A stretch of 64,000 nucleotides of DNA from Clostridium tetanomorphum (lineage in GTDB: Bacteria > Bacillota > Clostridia > Clostridiales > Clostridiaceae), in NCBI RefSeq assembly GCF_017873215.1, contig NZ_JAGGKA010000023.1:1-64000 (forward strand). Direction: 5' to 3'. Every line of letters starts with the position of its first letter. Within the stretch, counting starts at the first letter, position 1. A program made the translations under genes and the position numbers. Of this stretch, positions 45,951 through 56,058 are shown one piece after another. A model generated the notes under the pieces. It made no database searches. It saw only the letters and a program-made list of their open reading frames with translations, and had not been told where the DNA came from.

Positions 45951-46165
45951 TGTTAATGATAAATGTTGTTGATGAAAAATTTGAAAAAAAAGATCTAAAA
46001 AAAGATTTACCAGATAAATTAGAAAATATAATAAAGTGTAAAAATCCTAGATGTATAACTTCAGTAGAAACCTATGTATCGCACATATTTTATGCTATAG
46101 ATAAAGAAAAGGGTGAATATAAGTGCAGGTATTGTGATGAAATATATAGGGTTATGGAGGAATAA
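45950..46165 (+). CDS. pyrI: ATCase regulatory chain, zinc domain only (truncated PyrI)
   Basis: A 71-residue protein. Full PyrI is about 140-155 residues, with an N-terminal nucleotide-binding domain and a C-terminal zinc domain. Here only the latter remains: KLENIIKCKNPRCIT and CRYCDEIY supply the four zinc cysteines (CxxxxC and CxxC). The region that would hold the ATP/CTP site is absent, and the gene starts by TAATG overlap with pyrB, so the short form is the designed product rather than a fragment after a frameshift. It may still hold PyrB trimers together but should not give CTP inhibition. Confidence 0.85.
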   Translation: MLMINVVDEKFEKKDLKKDLPDKLENIIKCKNPRCITSVETYVSHIFYAIDKEKGEYKCRYCDEIYRVMEE

Positions 46166-46168
46166 GCT

Positions 46169-47365
46169 ATGGATGTTTTGATTAAAGGAGCTAGAATAGT
46201 AGATTGGTCTGGAGATTTTTTAGGAGATATTTATATAAATAATGGAATAATAACAGAGATAGGTGAAAATTTACAAAAAGATTGTGAAACTATAAATGCA
46301 CAAGGAAAAGTAGTAATGCCTTCATTTATAGATTTACATGTTCATTTTAGAGATCCAGGATTTACTTATAAAGAAGATATATTAACTGGAAGTAAAGCAG
46401 CAGTTAAAGGTGGGTACACCGCAGTAAATCTTATGGCAAATACAAATCCTATATGTAGTAGTATGGAAACTGTAAAATATGTGTTGGAGAAAGCAGCGGA
46501 AATTGGTCTGGTAGATGTTCACCAAGTAGTATCTATAACTAAAAATTTTGATGGAAAAACTATATCTCACTTAGACAATTTAGATTCAACTGTAAAGATA
46601 ATATCTGAAGATGGAAAAGATGTAATGAATAGTAATGTTATGTTAAATGCCATGGTAAAGGCAAAAGATAAAAAGTTAATTGTTATGTGTCACTCAGAGA
46701 ATGGGGAGCTTTCATCAACAGATATGAGGCTTGCAGAAGATACAATGACCTGGAGAAATATAACTCTTGCTAAATATACAGGTTGCAGTATTCACATAGC
46801 TCATGTAAGTACAGGGGAATCCATGAAATATATAATTGATGCAAAAAAAGAAGGCTACAATGTAACTTGTGAAGTAGCACCTCATCATGTAGCTTTAACG
46901 GATGATACAGATTATAGAGTTAATCCACCTATTAGAAAAAAAGAAGACATGGAATTTATTATAAAAGCCATAAAGGAAGGATGGGTGGATGCAATAGCAA
47001 CAGATCATGCACCTCATACTATAGAGGATAAAATAAATGGGGCTCCAGGAATATCAGGAATAGAGACGGCTTTTTCAATATGCTATACCAAACTTGTAAA
47101 AGAGGAGAAAGTTGGTTTAAATAGGCTTTCAGAAATAATGTCTAAAAAACCAGCAGAAATAATGAAATTAAATAAAGGACAAGTAAAGATAGGATTCGAT
47201 GGAGACTTAGTCATAATAGATTTAGATACATGCTATGAAATAGATAGCGATTGTTTTTTATCAAAGGGAAAAAACACTCCTTTTCAAGGAATGAAAGTTT
47301 ATGGGCGAATAGAAAAGACAATAAAAAAAGGAGAAATAGTATATAATTTGGAAAGTGAGGGTTAA
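46169..47365 (+). CDS. pyrC: Dihydroorotase
   Basis: A 398-residue zinc amidohydrolase that cyclises carbamoyl aspartate. Metal ligands are seen in DLHVHFRDPG, in MCHSENGEL and HIAHVSTG, and in ATDHAPHT. The typical NPPIRKKEDMEF and PGISGIETAF are also present. This is the type I long form found in Gram-positives. Its start lies 3 nt after the PyrI stop. Confidence 0.96.
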   Translation: MDVLIKGARIVDWSGDFLGDIYINNGIITEIGENLQKDCETINAQGKVVMPSFIDLHVHFRDPGFTYKEDILTGSKAAVKGGYTAVNLMANTNPICSSMETVKYVLEKAAEIGLVDVHQVVSITKNFDGKTISHLDNLDSTVKIISEDGKDVMNSNVMLNAMVKAKDKKLIVMCHSENGELSSTDMRLAEDTMTWRNITLAKYTGCSIHIAHVSTGESMKYIIDAKKEGYNVTCEVAPHHVALTDDTDYRVNPPIRKKEDMEFIIKAIKEGWVDAIATDHAPHTIEDKINGAPGISGIETAFSICYTKLVKEEKVGLNRLSEIMSKKPAEIMKLNKGQVKIGFDGDLVIIDLDTCYEIDSDCFLSKGKNTPFQGMKVYGRIEKTIKKGEIVYNLESEG

Positions 47366-47368
47366 TAG

Positions 47369-48235
47369 ATGATAATAGATAGTTTGTATGAAAGTGTAAA
47401 AAATAAAGGGCATGTGTGTGTAGGGTTAGATACTAGTATTGATTATATACCAGAAGGGTTTAAAAATAAATTTGTATCAGAGGAAGATTCGTTAGTTAAT
47501 TTTAATAAAGAAATAGTAGATGCTACAGTAGATATAGCAGCATGTTATAAAGTACAGATTGCATATTATGAAGCGTTAGGATTAGCAGGACTTAGAGCTT
47601 ATAAGAGAACTCTAGATTATATAAAAGAAAAAAGTGGAATAATTATATCAGATATAAAAAGAGGAGATATTGCAAAAACAGCAGAAATGTATGCAAAAGC
47701 TCACTTTGAAGGAGATTTAGAAACAGATTTTATAACTTTAAGTCCTTATATGGGATTAGATAGCGTAGAACCATATCTACCATATCTAAAAAGTAATGAT
47801 AAGGGATTGTTTGTATTAATAAGAACTTCAAATCAGGGAGCTAAAGATATAGAATTTATAGATACTAAAGACAATAAAAAAGTATATGAAGTAGTTGGAG
47901 AAAAAATACATGATTTAGGAAAAGATTTTATAGGAAATTGCGGATATAGTTCCATAGGTGGAGTAGTAGGCTGTACTCATGTAAATGAAGCTATAGAATT
48001 AAGAAACAAGTTAAATACAATGTTTTTCTTAATACCTGGATATGGAGCACAAGGTGGAAAAGCAGAAGATGTAGCATTGTATTTAAAAAATGGAAATGGT
48101 GGAGTTGTAAATTCTTCTAGAGGAATTTTATTAGCATACAAAAAGGCAGAAGATGAAATAAATTTTGCAGAACATGCAAGGAAAGAAGCTATACGAATGC
48201 GACAAGATATATTAGCGGTTGTAAAAAGTATATAG
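47369..48235 (+). CDS. pyrF: Orotidine 5'-phosphate decarboxylase
   Basis: A 288-residue enzyme making UMP from OMP. The catalytic Asp-Lys set is in ISDIKRGDIAKTA, typical of the longer (about 280-residue) PyrF subfamily. VGLDTSIDYIP and PGYGAQGGKAEDV bind the phosphate and ribose. GTGAGGG lies at the end of pyrC. It is 14 nt before pyrK. Confidence 0.95.
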   Translation: MIIDSLYESVKNKGHVCVGLDTSIDYIPEGFKNKFVSEEDSLVNFNKEIVDATVDIAACYKVQIAYYEALGLAGLRAYKRTLDYIKEKSGIIISDIKRGDIAKTAEMYAKAHFEGDLETDFITLSPYMGLDSVEPYLPYLKSNDKGLFVLIRTSNQGAKDIEFIDTKDNKKVYEVVGEKIHDLGKDFIGNCGYSSIGGVVGCTHVNEAIELRNKLNTMFFLIPGYGAQGGKAEDVALYLKNGNGGVVNSSRGILLAYKKAEDEINFAEHARKEAIRMRQDILAVVKSI

Positions 48236-48249
48236 AATGGAGAGTTGGT

Positions 48250-48978
48250 ATGGAATATAGAATTGAATATGTTAAGGATAACAAAAAAGTATGCCAAGGT
48301 ATATATAAATTATCTATAGAAGGTAAGTTTGAAGGAAAGCCTGGTCAATTTTATATGTTAAGAGCTTGGGATAAAGAACCACTTTTAAGTAGACCTATAA
48401 GTATACACTCTATTGAAGGAAATACCATAGAGTTTTTATATGCGGTAGTTGGAGAAGGAACAAAAATATTAAGCAGTCTTAAAAAAGGGGATAGTATAAA
48501 ATTAACAGGACCATTAGGAAATTATTTCCCGGTAAATAATATAAAAGGAAAAGTTGCTCTAATATCAGGAGGTATAGGTATAGCACCAATGTATGAAGTA
48601 GCAAAAAATCTAAAAAACTGTCAGATAGATTTTTATTGTGGATTTAGAGATGAGGTTTATAGTGTAAATGAATTTGAGCCTTTTGTAAATAAAATTAACA
48701 CAAGTACGGAAAGTGGAGCAAAAGGTTATAAGGGATATGTAACAGATATATTAAAACCGGAAAATTATGATATTGTTTTATGTTGTGGACCAGAAGTTAT
48801 GATGAAGAAGGTTATAAATATGTGTAAAGAAAAAAATGTACCAAGTTATGTATCTATGGAGAAACATATGGCTTGTGGAGTAGGTGCCTGCCTTGTATGC
48901 ACATGTAAAACAAAAAGTGGAAATAAAAGAACTTGTAAAGATGGGCCAGTATTTCTAGGAGAAGAATTGGAGGAATAA
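48250..48978 (+). CDS. pyrK: Dihydroorotate dehydrogenase electron-transfer subunit
   Basis: A 242-residue FAD and 2Fe-2S protein that links the PyrD FMN enzyme to NAD. The FAD-binding RPISIHS, the NAD motif [12 protein letters not shown] and the cluster ligands [14 protein letters not shown] with a later TCKDGP are all visible. It works as a heterotetramer with PyrD, whose gene starts 2 nt later. Confidence 0.95.
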   Translation: MEYRIEYVKDNKKVCQGIYKLSIEGKFEGKPGQFYMLRAWDKEPLLSRPISIHSIEGNTIEFLYAVVGEGTKILSSLKKGDSIKLTGPLGNYFPVNNIKGKVALISGGIGIAPMYEVAKNLKNCQIDFYCGFRDEVYSVNEFEPFVNKINTSTESGAKGYKGYVTDILKPENYDIVLCCGPEVMMKKVINMCKEKNVPSYVSMEKHMACGVGACLVCTCKTKSGNKRTCKDGPVFLGEELEE

Positions 48979-48980
48979 AT

Positions 48981-49874
48981 ATGAAAGTAAATATTTGCGG
49001 TATAGAATTCAAAAATCCAGTTATAACTGCCTCAGGAACTTTTGGATTTGGACAAGAATACAATGAGTTTTATGATGTGTCAAAATTAGGAGGAATTTGT
49101 ACTAAAGGGTTAACTATAAATCCTAAAGAGGGAAATGATGGAATAAGGGTTTTTGAAACAAGAGCAGGAATGTTAAATAGTGTAGGACTTCAAAATCCAG
49201 GAATAGATTATTTTATAGAAAATGAGCTACCACAAATGAAAAAATTTAATACTGTTATTTTAGCTAATGTTGGGGGTGGAGATATAGATAGCTATCTTGC
49301 AGCAGTTGAGAAAATAAATGATACAGATGTTGAAATGATAGAGCTTAATATATCTTGCCCTAATGTAAAACATGGCGGAATGGCTTTTGGTATAAAATCG
49401 AAAGTAGCTTATGAAGTTGTAAAAGAAGTTAAAAGTATATGTAAAAAACCTTTAATTGTAAAACTATCACCAAATGCAGAAGATATTGTAGACATGGCTT
49501 ATAAATGTTGTGATGCAGGAGCAGATGGATTATCTCTAGTAAATACTTTTAAGGCTATGGCAGTGGATATAAAAAGTAAAAAAATAATATTTAATAATGT
49601 AACAGCAGGACTATCTGGACCTGCAATAAAGCCAATAGCTTTAAGAATGGTGTATGAAGTATGTAGAGTAGTAAATGTTCCAGTAATAGGGCTTGGAGGA
49701 ATATTTACCTGGGAAGATGCTATAGAGTTTATTATGGCAGGAGCAAAGGCTATACAGGTTGGTACAGCTAATTTTATAAATCCATATGCAGCGGTAGAAA
49801 TTACAAATGGAATTGAAGAATATATGAAAAAGGAAGGAATAAAAAATTTAAGCGAAATTACAGGTATTATATAA
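48981..49874 (+). CDS. pyrD: Dihydroorotate dehydrogenase, class 1B catalytic subunit
   Basis: A 297-residue FMN enzyme oxidising dihydroorotate to orotate. It has [20 protein letters not shown], the catalytic cysteine in [19 protein letters not shown] and [16 protein letters not shown]. The active-site Cys (not Ser) and the adjacent pyrK mark class 1B, which passes electrons to NAD. GGAGG precedes the start within pyrK. Confidence 0.96.
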   Translation: MKVNICGIEFKNPVITASGTFGFGQEYNEFYDVSKLGGICTKGLTINPKEGNDGIRVFETRAGMLNSVGLQNPGIDYFIENELPQMKKFNTVILANVGGGDIDSYLAAVEKINDTDVEMIELNISCPNVKHGGMAFGIKSKVAYEVVKEVKSICKKPLIVKLSPNAEDIVDMAYKCCDAGADGLSLVNTFKAMAVDIKSKKIIFNNVTAGLSGPAIKPIALRMVYEVCRVVNVPVIGLGGIFTWEDAIEFIMAGAKAIQVGTANFINPYAAVEITNGIEEYMKKEGIKNLSEITGII

Positions 49875-49916
49875 AGTGACAAAATTTAAATTAAATATTA
49901 GTTTGGAGGAGAAAAT

Positions 49917-50498
49917 ATGGAAAATACAAATAAAATTATTATAGATACATTAAAGGAATGTAATGCTCTTTTAGAAGGACATTTCTTATTATCATCAGGT
50001 AGACATAGTGATAGATATTGTCAATGTGCAAAGCTTTTACAATATCCAGATAAAGCTGAAAAAGTTTTAAAGTTTGTAGTAGAAAAATTAAAAGGTATAG
50101 AGTTTGATACAGTAGTTGGACCTGCTATGGGAGGAATAGTAGTTTCATATGAACTAGCTAGGCAGCTTGGAAAACCAGGAATATTTGCTGAGAGACAAGA
50201 TGGAGTTATGACTTTAAGAAGAGGATTTGAAGTAAAAAAAGGTGAAAAAGTAATAATCTCAGAAGATGTAATAACTACAGGGAAATCTTCTCTAGAAGTT
50301 GCAAAACTACTAGAAGAAATGGGAGCAGAAGTTGTTGGATTATGCTGTATTGTAGATAGAAGAGGGGAAGGCGTAGATATACCTTATCCTATATATAGTG
50401 CAATAAAATTAGAAATTAAATCTTTCGATAAGGAAGAATGCCCATTATGTAAAAAAGGTATAGAATATATAAAACCAGGCAGTAGAAATATAAAATAA
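49917..50498 (+). CDS. pyrE: Orotate phosphoribosyltransferase
   Basis: A 193-residue enzyme that adds ribose phosphate to orotate. It has the PRPP loop [30 protein letters not shown] and [15 protein letters not shown]. The C-terminal CPLCKKG motif is common in this Gram-positive subgroup. Its gene ends the operon and is followed by a terminator. With PyrF upstream it completes the route from carbamoyl phosphate to UMP; carAB is not in the window. Confidence 0.95.
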   Translation: MENTNKIIIDTLKECNALLEGHFLLSSGRHSDRYCQCAKLLQYPDKAEKVLKFVVEKLKGIEFDTVVGPAMGGIVVSYELARQLGKPGIFAERQDGVMTLRRGFEVKKGEKVIISEDVITTGKSSLEVAKLLEEMGAEVVGLCCIVDRRGEGVDIPYPIYSAIKLEIKSFDKEECPLCKKGIEYIKPGSRNIK

Positions 50499-50512
50499 TA
50501 TAAGAACTTCAT

Positions 50513-50547
50513 ACCTCAAAGAATGAAAGCTTTGAGGTGTTTTGTTT
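50513..50547 (+). terminator. Terminator of the pyrimidine operon
   Basis: The nine-pair stem ACCTCAAAG / CTTTGAGGT with an eight-base loop is followed by GTTTTGTTT. Confidence 0.82.
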
Positions 50548-50764
50548 CATAAGGAAGAATTATAAAGTTTTATGAAATAAATAGCAAAAGTTTAACTACA
50601 AATTCTCCGTTGTGAATTATATAATGCATTATTTACAAAAATTTATTATTAATTATTTCGCATTTGAGTTATAATAGATAATGACCAATTATTGATATTG
50701 GATTGGCACCATAATTATACCCAATATTAGTAATGTACAAAAATTCAAAATAGGAGGAATTATT

Positions 50765-51583
50765 GTGGGTAAGCCAAGTATTTTTAGCAGAGATTATGAG
50801 AGAAAAATGAAAAAAAGAAGAAGAATGATATTTTTAGCAATAGGTGTAGTTATTCTTTTATTCTCAGTTGCTTGGTTATTTGGGAAAGGAAAATCTATTC
50901 AATTTGACAAAATAAGTAGTTTTTTTGATAATAAAAAACAGGAAAAAAGTCATAATGATATGGATAATAAGAAAAGTGTTATAGAAAATAAAAAAGACGA
51001 AGATAAAGATGAAAATAAAGAAGAAAATAAAGAAAAAGAAACTAAGAATAGCAATGGATATGAAATAAAACTAAGTGATGGGAAAAAAATAAAATTAATG
51101 TATGAAGAGGAAAATGGAGATAAAAAATTTAAATACATATATCCTGTAGAAAGTAAGGTAAAATATGATATAAGTCCTTCTACCAATAAAAGAGCTATTA
51201 TCTATGATGAAAAAGCTCAGAAAATTATTCTTGTAGATATAAATGGTAACGTATCTGATTTAACTAATTTAAAATATATATCTACAAATGGAAGTGTGGC
51301 TATAAGCCATGATGAAAAAATACAGGCTACACCAGACTATATTTGGTGTAATGATCCTAAATTTATAGATGAAGATAATATAGCTTATGTTAGTCAATTG
51401 CCATGGTTAAATAAAAGTACAAAATATATATGGATGGTAAATGTCACCAATAAAACTCATACATATGTTCAAAATATTTCAGGAGAAGAATTAATCATGG
51501 ATAAGATTAGTGATAAGGGATTAAAGATATTAGTTGATGGTAATGAACTATTTTTAAAGAGTAATGGAGATGTAGTTCAATAG
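50765..51583 (+). CDS. Membrane-anchored protein of unknown function
   Basis: A 272-residue protein. A basic N-terminus (KMKKRRRM) and one membrane helix (about 21-40) give a type II anchor. A highly charged Lys/Glu/Asn/Asp low-complexity linker follows (about 52-97). The outer domain (about 98-272) is beta-rich with short repeats (YDEKAQKIILVDINGNVSDL, NVTNKTHTYVQNI) like propeller blades. The GTG start follows AGGAGGAATTATT. The stop is directly joined to the next start. The family is not recognised. Confidence 0.65.
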   Translation: MGKPSIFSRDYERKMKKRRRMIFLAIGVVILLFSVAWLFGKGKSIQFDKISSFFDNKKQEKSHNDMDNKKSVIENKKDEDKDENKEENKEKETKNSNGYEIKLSDGKKIKLMYEEENGDKKFKYIYPVESKVKYDISPSTNKRAIIYDEKAQKIILVDINGNVSDLTNLKYISTNGSVAISHDEKIQATPDYIWCNDPKFIDEDNIAYVSQLPWLNKSTKYIWMVNVTNKTHTYVQNISGEELIMDKISDKGLKILVDGNELFLKSNGDVVQ

Positions 51584-52396
51584 ATGAGAGATGTTAGTAA
51601 TAGAAAGTGTATGAGAATAGGACTTTCTTCTGCAAGCTTTTATCCTAATATCAAAACTGAAGAAAGTATTTCACTTATGAATAAATTAGGATTTGATATA
51701 GGAGAAATTTTTTTAAATAGCCCTAGTGAATATAGTGAAGATTTTGCATACATTTTGAAGGAAGAAACAAATAAGTATGATTTTCATATAAATTCTGTGC
51801 ATAGTTTTTCATCTTCTTTTGAACCTTATCTTTTTGATAATTATAAACGAAGAAGAGATGATATGTTTTCTTATTTTAAGAAGGTATGTAAGTTAGCTAG
51901 AATAGTTGGGGCAAATTGTTATACTTTTCATGGTATGAGACTTACTAGTTTTAAAGATATAGATAAAAATTTAGTTGTTGACATATATAATAAACTGTGT
52001 TATACAGCATTAGAAGAAGGAATAAAATTAGCTCAGGAAAATGTGTCTTGGTGTATGTCGTCTAATTTAAACTTTTTAGAGTTTCTTCTAGAAAAATGCA
52101 GTAGTCATATATATTTTACTTTTGATATTAAACAAGGATATAGAGCTAATAAAAAACCGAAAGAGTATCTAAATATAATGAGAGAAAGAATGATTAATTT
52201 TCATATTAATGATAAAGATGAAAATAATCAGTGTTTGATTCCAGGCAGGGGAAAAGTTGATTACAAACAAATATATAAAAACCTATGTGAAATCCAGTAT
52301 AAGGGACCAGGTATAATAGAAATATATAGTGAAAATTACAATAATGTCATAGAAATAGTAAATAGTAAGGAATTTCTAAAAAAAATATTTGTTTAA
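51584..52396 (+). CDS. TIM-barrel sugar isomerase/endonuclease IV-like protein
   Basis: A 270-residue AP_endonuc_2-type TIM barrel. Strands and likely metal residues are in IGLSSASFYPN, FDIGEIFLN, FHINSVHSF, NCYTFHGMR, ENVSW, YFTFDIKQGY, INFHINDKDENN and GPGIIEIYSEN. Such proteins isomerise or epimerise sugars or inositols with a divalent metal. The ATG at 51584 adjoins the previous stop; an in-frame ATG at 51611 giving MRIGLSSASF is a plausible alternative start. The substrate is unknown, and its link to the anchored protein is only operon context. Confidence 0.8.
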   Translation: MRDVSNRKCMRIGLSSASFYPNIKTEESISLMNKLGFDIGEIFLNSPSEYSEDFAYILKEETNKYDFHINSVHSFSSSFEPYLFDNYKRRRDDMFSYFKKVCKLARIVGANCYTFHGMRLTSFKDIDKNLVVDIYNKLCYTALEEGIKLAQENVSWCMSSNLNFLEFLLEKCSSHIYFTFDIKQGYRANKKPKEYLNIMRERMINFHINDKDENNQCLIPGRGKVDYKQIYKNLCEIQYKGPGIIEIYSENYNNVIEIVNSKEFLKKIFV

Positions 52397-52513
52397 AGAA
52401 AATTTATTTGTAAATTCTATGGTATTTGTATATAATTATTAAGGGTAACTTTATATTTTAAGTATAAAATATGAAAATATGTTTTTAAGCATGTATTAAT
52501 AATAAAAAATATA

Positions 52514-52522
52514 TGTTATAAT
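52514..52522 (+). promoter_or_regulatory. Extended -10 promoter of tig
   Basis: TGTTATAAT lies about 47 nt before the start codon of trigger factor. A -35 element is not clear. Confidence 0.5.
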
Positions 52523-52568
52523 ATTGTGGTTAATACAAGCATATCAGGTGATTAGGAGGAATAATATA

Positions 52569-53864
52569 ATGAAGGCTAGTATGGAGAAAATAGAAAAGAA
52601 TGTTGTAAAGTTAGAGATAACTGTTGAAGCTGAAAAATTTAATGAAGCTATGAAAAAAGCATATGCAAAAAATGCTAAGAGATTTAATGTACCAGGATTT
52701 AGAAAAGGTAAAGCGCCAATGAACATAATAAAGAGACATTATGGTGAAGGAGTATTTTATGAAGATGCTATAAACTTCTGTTGTGATGATACATATCCAG
52801 AAGCATTAAAAGAATATGACATAAAACCTGTAGATTATCCTTCAATTGATATAGTACAAATTGGAGAAGGAAAAGAATTTATATATACAGCAAATGTAAC
52901 AGTAGTTCCAGAAGTAGAACTAGGAGAATATAAGGGATTAGAAGTTAAGAAAAATACATATGAAATAAAAGAAGAAGAAATAGAAAATAAATTAAAATCA
53001 ATGCAGGAAAGAAATGCTAGAGTAGAAACTAAAGATGAAAACGGAGTAGTAGAAAAAGGAGATATAGCTGTTGTTGATTTTAAAGGTTTTGTAGATGATA
53101 AAGCTTTTGAAGGTGGAGAAGGCTATGATTATTCTTTAGAAATAGGTTCTGGTACTTTCATTGATAACTTTGAAGATCAATTAATAGGTCTTAAGAAAGA
53201 TGAAGAAAAGGATGTAAATGTAAAATTCCCAGAAGAATACGGTAGAGAAGATTTAAATGGAAAAGCTGCAACTTTTAAAGTAAAAGTTAAAGAGATTAAG
53301 GTTAAAGAGTTACCTGCAATAGATGATGAATTTGCAAAAGAAGTGTCAGAATTTGATACTATTGATGAATTAAAGGCTGATATGAACAAAAAGATGGAAG
53401 AAGAAAATGAATTAAGAATTAAAAGAGAGTATGAAGAAGCGGTTATAGATGCAGCTTGTGAAAATGCCAAGGTTGATATTCCAGAAGTAATGATAGATAA
53501 AGAAGTTAACAATATGTTAAGAGATTTAGAAATGAGATTAAAATATCAAGGATTAGATCTTAACACTTATTACCAATATACAAATAGTAGTGAAGAAAAG
53601 GTTAGAGAATATATGAAGGATACAGGAGCTAAGAGAGTAAAAACAGAATTAGTTCTTGCAGAAATAGCTAAAGCTGAAAATATAGATGCAACAGAAGAAG
53701 AACTTATGGAAAGAGCTAAAGAAATGGCAAAACAATATGGTGATAAAGAAATAGAAAAAACAGCTAAGTTAATAATGGATTCTCAGAAATCATTCTTAAA
53801 AGCAGATGTTGTAAATGAAAAAGTAATTAAATTATTAGTTGACAGTTCTAAAGATATAGCATAA
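52569..53864 (+). CDS. tig: Trigger factor
   Basis: A 431-residue ribosome-bound chaperone and prolyl isomerase. The N-terminal ribosome-binding domain contains [12 protein letters not shown]. The FKBP domain (about 155-245) has [14 protein letters not shown] and the C-terminal cradle (about 250-431) is helical and acidic. The ATG at 52569 has TTAGGAGGAATA upstream; the frame runs back further but without a ribosome binding site. It heads a proteostasis cluster with clpP and clpX, as in other clostridia. Confidence 0.96.
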   Translation: MKASMEKIEKNVVKLEITVEAEKFNEAMKKAYAKNAKRFNVPGFRKGKAPMNIIKRHYGEGVFYEDAINFCCDDTYPEALKEYDIKPVDYPSIDIVQIGEGKEFIYTANVTVVPEVELGEYKGLEVKKNTYEIKEEEIENKLKSMQERNARVETKDENGVVEKGDIAVVDFKGFVDDKAFEGGEGYDYSLEIGSGTFIDNFEDQLIGLKKDEEKDVNVKFPEEYGREDLNGKAATFKVKVKEIKVKELPAIDDEFAKEVSEFDTIDELKADMNKKMEEENELRIKREYEEAVIDAACENAKVDIPEVMIDKEVNNMLRDLEMRLKYQGLDLNTYYQYTNSSEEKVREYMKDTGAKRVKTELVLAEIAKAENIDATEEELMERAKEMAKQYGDKEIEKTAKLIMDSQKSFLKADVVNEKVIKLLVDSSKDIA

Positions 53865-53876
53865 TATAATTTAAAG

Positions 53877-53915
53877 ATTAATTGCCAGGAATATTTCTGG
53901 CAATTAATTTTAATT
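53877..53915 (+). terminator. Terminator between tig and clpP
   Basis: A perfect 12-pair stem ATTAATTGCCAG / CTGGCAATTAAT has an eight-base loop and a short T run. It makes clpP at least partly independent of tig. Confidence 0.82.
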
Positions 53916-54027
53916 ATATTCAATTAATTTAATATTTTTAAGATATGAATTATAAGTCATAGTATTGGGTTAAATATAATTATATAACCTATACTTGAGT
54001 TATTGTTGTAAAAGGAGGAGAGTTTTT

Positions 54028-54612
54028 ATGAGTTTAGTTCCAGTTGTTGTTGAGCAGACAAATAGAGGAGAGAGGTCTTATGATATTTATTCTAGACTTT
54101 TAAAAGATAGAATAATATTATTAAGTGAAGAAGTAAATGATGTAACAGCAAGCTTAGTAGTAGCACAGTTATTGTTTCTTGAAGCTGAGGATCCAGATAA
54201 AGACATAAATTTATATATAAATAGTCCAGGTGGTTCTATAACAGCAGGCATGGCAATATATGATACTATGCAACATATAAAGCCAGATGTATCAACCATA
54301 TGTATCGGAATGGCAGCTTCAATGGGAGCTTTTTTATTAGCTGCAGGTGCAAAGGGTAAAAGGTATTCACTTCCTAATAGTGAGATTATGATACATCAAC
54401 CTTTAGGAGGATTCCAGGGTCAGGCTACAGATATTGGTATCCACGCCAATAGAATACTTAAAATTAAGAAAAAATTAAATAGTATTTTAAGTGAAAGAAC
54501 AGGTCAACCGCTAGAAGTAATTGAAAGAGATACTGAAAGAGATAATTTTATGGATGCTGAAGAAGCTAAAGAGTATGGATTAATTGATGAAGTGATGATT
54601 AGGAAAAAATAA
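54028..54612 (+). CDS. clpP: ATP-dependent Clp protease proteolytic subunit
   Basis: A 194-residue serine protease that forms the 14-mer core. The triad is S98 in [10 protein letters not shown]123 in [10 protein letters not shown] and D172 in ERDNFMD. The ATG at 54028 is preceded by AAAGGAGGAGAG; the open frame extends upstream without a better site. It is followed after 24 nt by clpX, so both are made together. Confidence 0.97.
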   Translation: MSLVPVVVEQTNRGERSYDIYSRLLKDRIILLSEEVNDVTASLVVAQLLFLEAEDPDKDINLYINSPGGSITAGMAIYDTMQHIKPDVSTICIGMAASMGAFLLAAGAKGKRYSLPNSEIMIHQPLGGFQGQATDIGIHANRILKIKKKLNSILSERTGQPLEVIERDTERDNFMDAEEAKEYGLIDEVMIRKK

Positions 54613-54636
54613 CCCTTATTGTTGTGAGGTGAAGAT

Positions 54637-55926
54637 ATGGCCAAAATTGATGATAAAAAACAGTTAAAATGTTCGTTTTGTGGTAAAACTCAAGATCAGG
54701 TAAGAAGACTTATAGCAGGTCCAGGAGTATATATTTGTGATGAATGTATCGAACTTTGTTCTGAAATAATAAGTGACGAGTTTGAAGAAGATGTTCATGT
54801 AGAAATGGGCTCACTACCTAAGCCAGTTGAAATTAAAAGTTATTTAGATCAATATGTAATAGGTCAAGATGATGCTAAAAAGTCTTTATCAGTAGCAGTT
54901 TATAACCATTATAAAAGAATAAATTCTAATAATTTGAATGATGATGTAGAACTTCAAAAAAGTAATATACTTTTATTAGGTCCTACAGGTTCAGGAAAAA
55001 CTTTACTTGCTCAGACCTTAGCAAAGTTCTTAAATGTTCCTTTTGCTATTGCAGATGCAACTACTTTAACAGAGGCAGGATATGTAGGAGAAGATGTTGA
55101 AAATATTCTTTTAAAGCTTATACAAAATGCAGATTATGATATAGAGAAAGCAGAAAAAGGCATTATTTATATAGATGAAATAGATAAAATAGCTAGAAAA
55201 TCAGAGAATCCTTCTATAACAAGAGATGTATCTGGTGAAGGAGTTCAGCAAGCACTTCTTAAAATATTAGAAGGTACTATAGCATCAGTACCGCCACAGG
55301 GTGGAAGAAAGCATCCTCATCAAGAATTTATACAGATAAATACTAGTAACATATTGTTTATTTGTGGTGGAGCTTTTGATGGAATTGATAAAATTATAGA
55401 AAGAAGAACAACTAATAGTTCCCTAGGCTTTGGAGCAGATGTTAAATCTAAAAAAGAACAGGACTTAGGAAAATTATTAAAGGACATAATGCCAGGAGAT
55501 CTTTTAAAATTTGGATTAATTCCAGAGTTTATTGGAAGACTTCCTATAATAGTTACTTTATCAGCATTAGATAGAAGTGCATTAGTTAATATTTTAAGTC
55601 AGCCTAAAAATGCTCTTGTAAAACAGTATAAAAAACTGTTTGAAATGGATAATGTAGAGCTTGAATTTAAGTATGAGGCTTTAGAAGCTATTGCCGAGGA
55701 AGCTATTAAGAGAAATACTGGAGCAAGGGGATTAAGAGCTATAATTGAAGATATAATGAAAGACATAATGTTTGACATACCATCAGAAGAAAGTATAACT
55801 AAAGTTATAATAAATAAGGATACTTTGGTAAATAAAGAACCTGAAATGATTAAATTAGAAGAAGGTGTAAGATCACCTTTGAAAGTAAAAAAATCAAGAG
55901 CAAAAAAAGGACCTGAAACAGCATAA
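54637..55926 (+). CDS. clpX: Clp protease ATP-binding subunit ClpX
   Basis: A 429-residue AAA+ unfoldase that feeds substrates to ClpP. The N-terminal zinc domain has [11 protein letters not shown] and CDECIELC. Walker A is [11 protein letters not shown], Walker B is [11 protein letters not shown], and the sensor II region is [10 protein letters not shown]. The pore loop GYVGEDVEN and the ClpP-binding IGF-like loop (LGFGAD) region are seen. Length is standard. Confidence 0.97.
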   Translation: MAKIDDKKQLKCSFCGKTQDQVRRLIAGPGVYICDECIELCSEIISDEFEEDVHVEMGSLPKPVEIKSYLDQYVIGQDDAKKSLSVAVYNHYKRINSNNLNDDVELQKSNILLLGPTGSGKTLLAQTLAKFLNVPFAIADATTLTEAGYVGEDVENILLKLIQNADYDIEKAEKGIIYIDEIDKIARKSENPSITRDVSGEGVQQALLKILEGTIASVPPQGGRKHPHQEFIQINTSNILFICGGAFDGIDKIIERRTTNSSLGFGADVKSKKEQDLGKLLKDIMPGDLLKFGLIPEFIGRLPIIVTLSALDRSALVNILSQPKNALVKQYKKLFEMDNVELEFKYEALEAIAEEAIKRNTGARGLRAIIEDIMKDIMFDIPSEESITKVIINKDTLVNKEPEMIKLEEGVRSPLKVKKSRAKKGPETA

Positions 55927-55950
55927 AAAGTAAAATATAATTATTTAATG

Positions 55951-55983
55951 GAATAGAAACTAATAGTTTCTATTCTTTTTTTT
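55951..55983 (+). terminator. Terminator after clpX
   Basis: A perfect ten-pair stem GAATAGAAAC / GTTTCTATTC with a TAATA loop is followed by eight T residues. Confidence 0.9.
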
Positions 55984-56058
55984 ATTAAAGAATATAGAAA
56001 AGGAAAATTGTACATAATAGAAAATGAGTTTAATTATAAAAATGGGAGGATAGGTTAT

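Noticed and set aside
49499-49882. 127-codon - strand frame across pyrD
   Set aside because: A mirror of the pyrD coding pattern with no ribosome binding site; pyrD is unambiguous.
50692-50735. Weak inverted repeat ATATTGG / CCAATAT before the anchored-protein gene
   Set aside because: Short stem with a long loop in AT-rich DNA and no T tract; no regulatory role can be supported.
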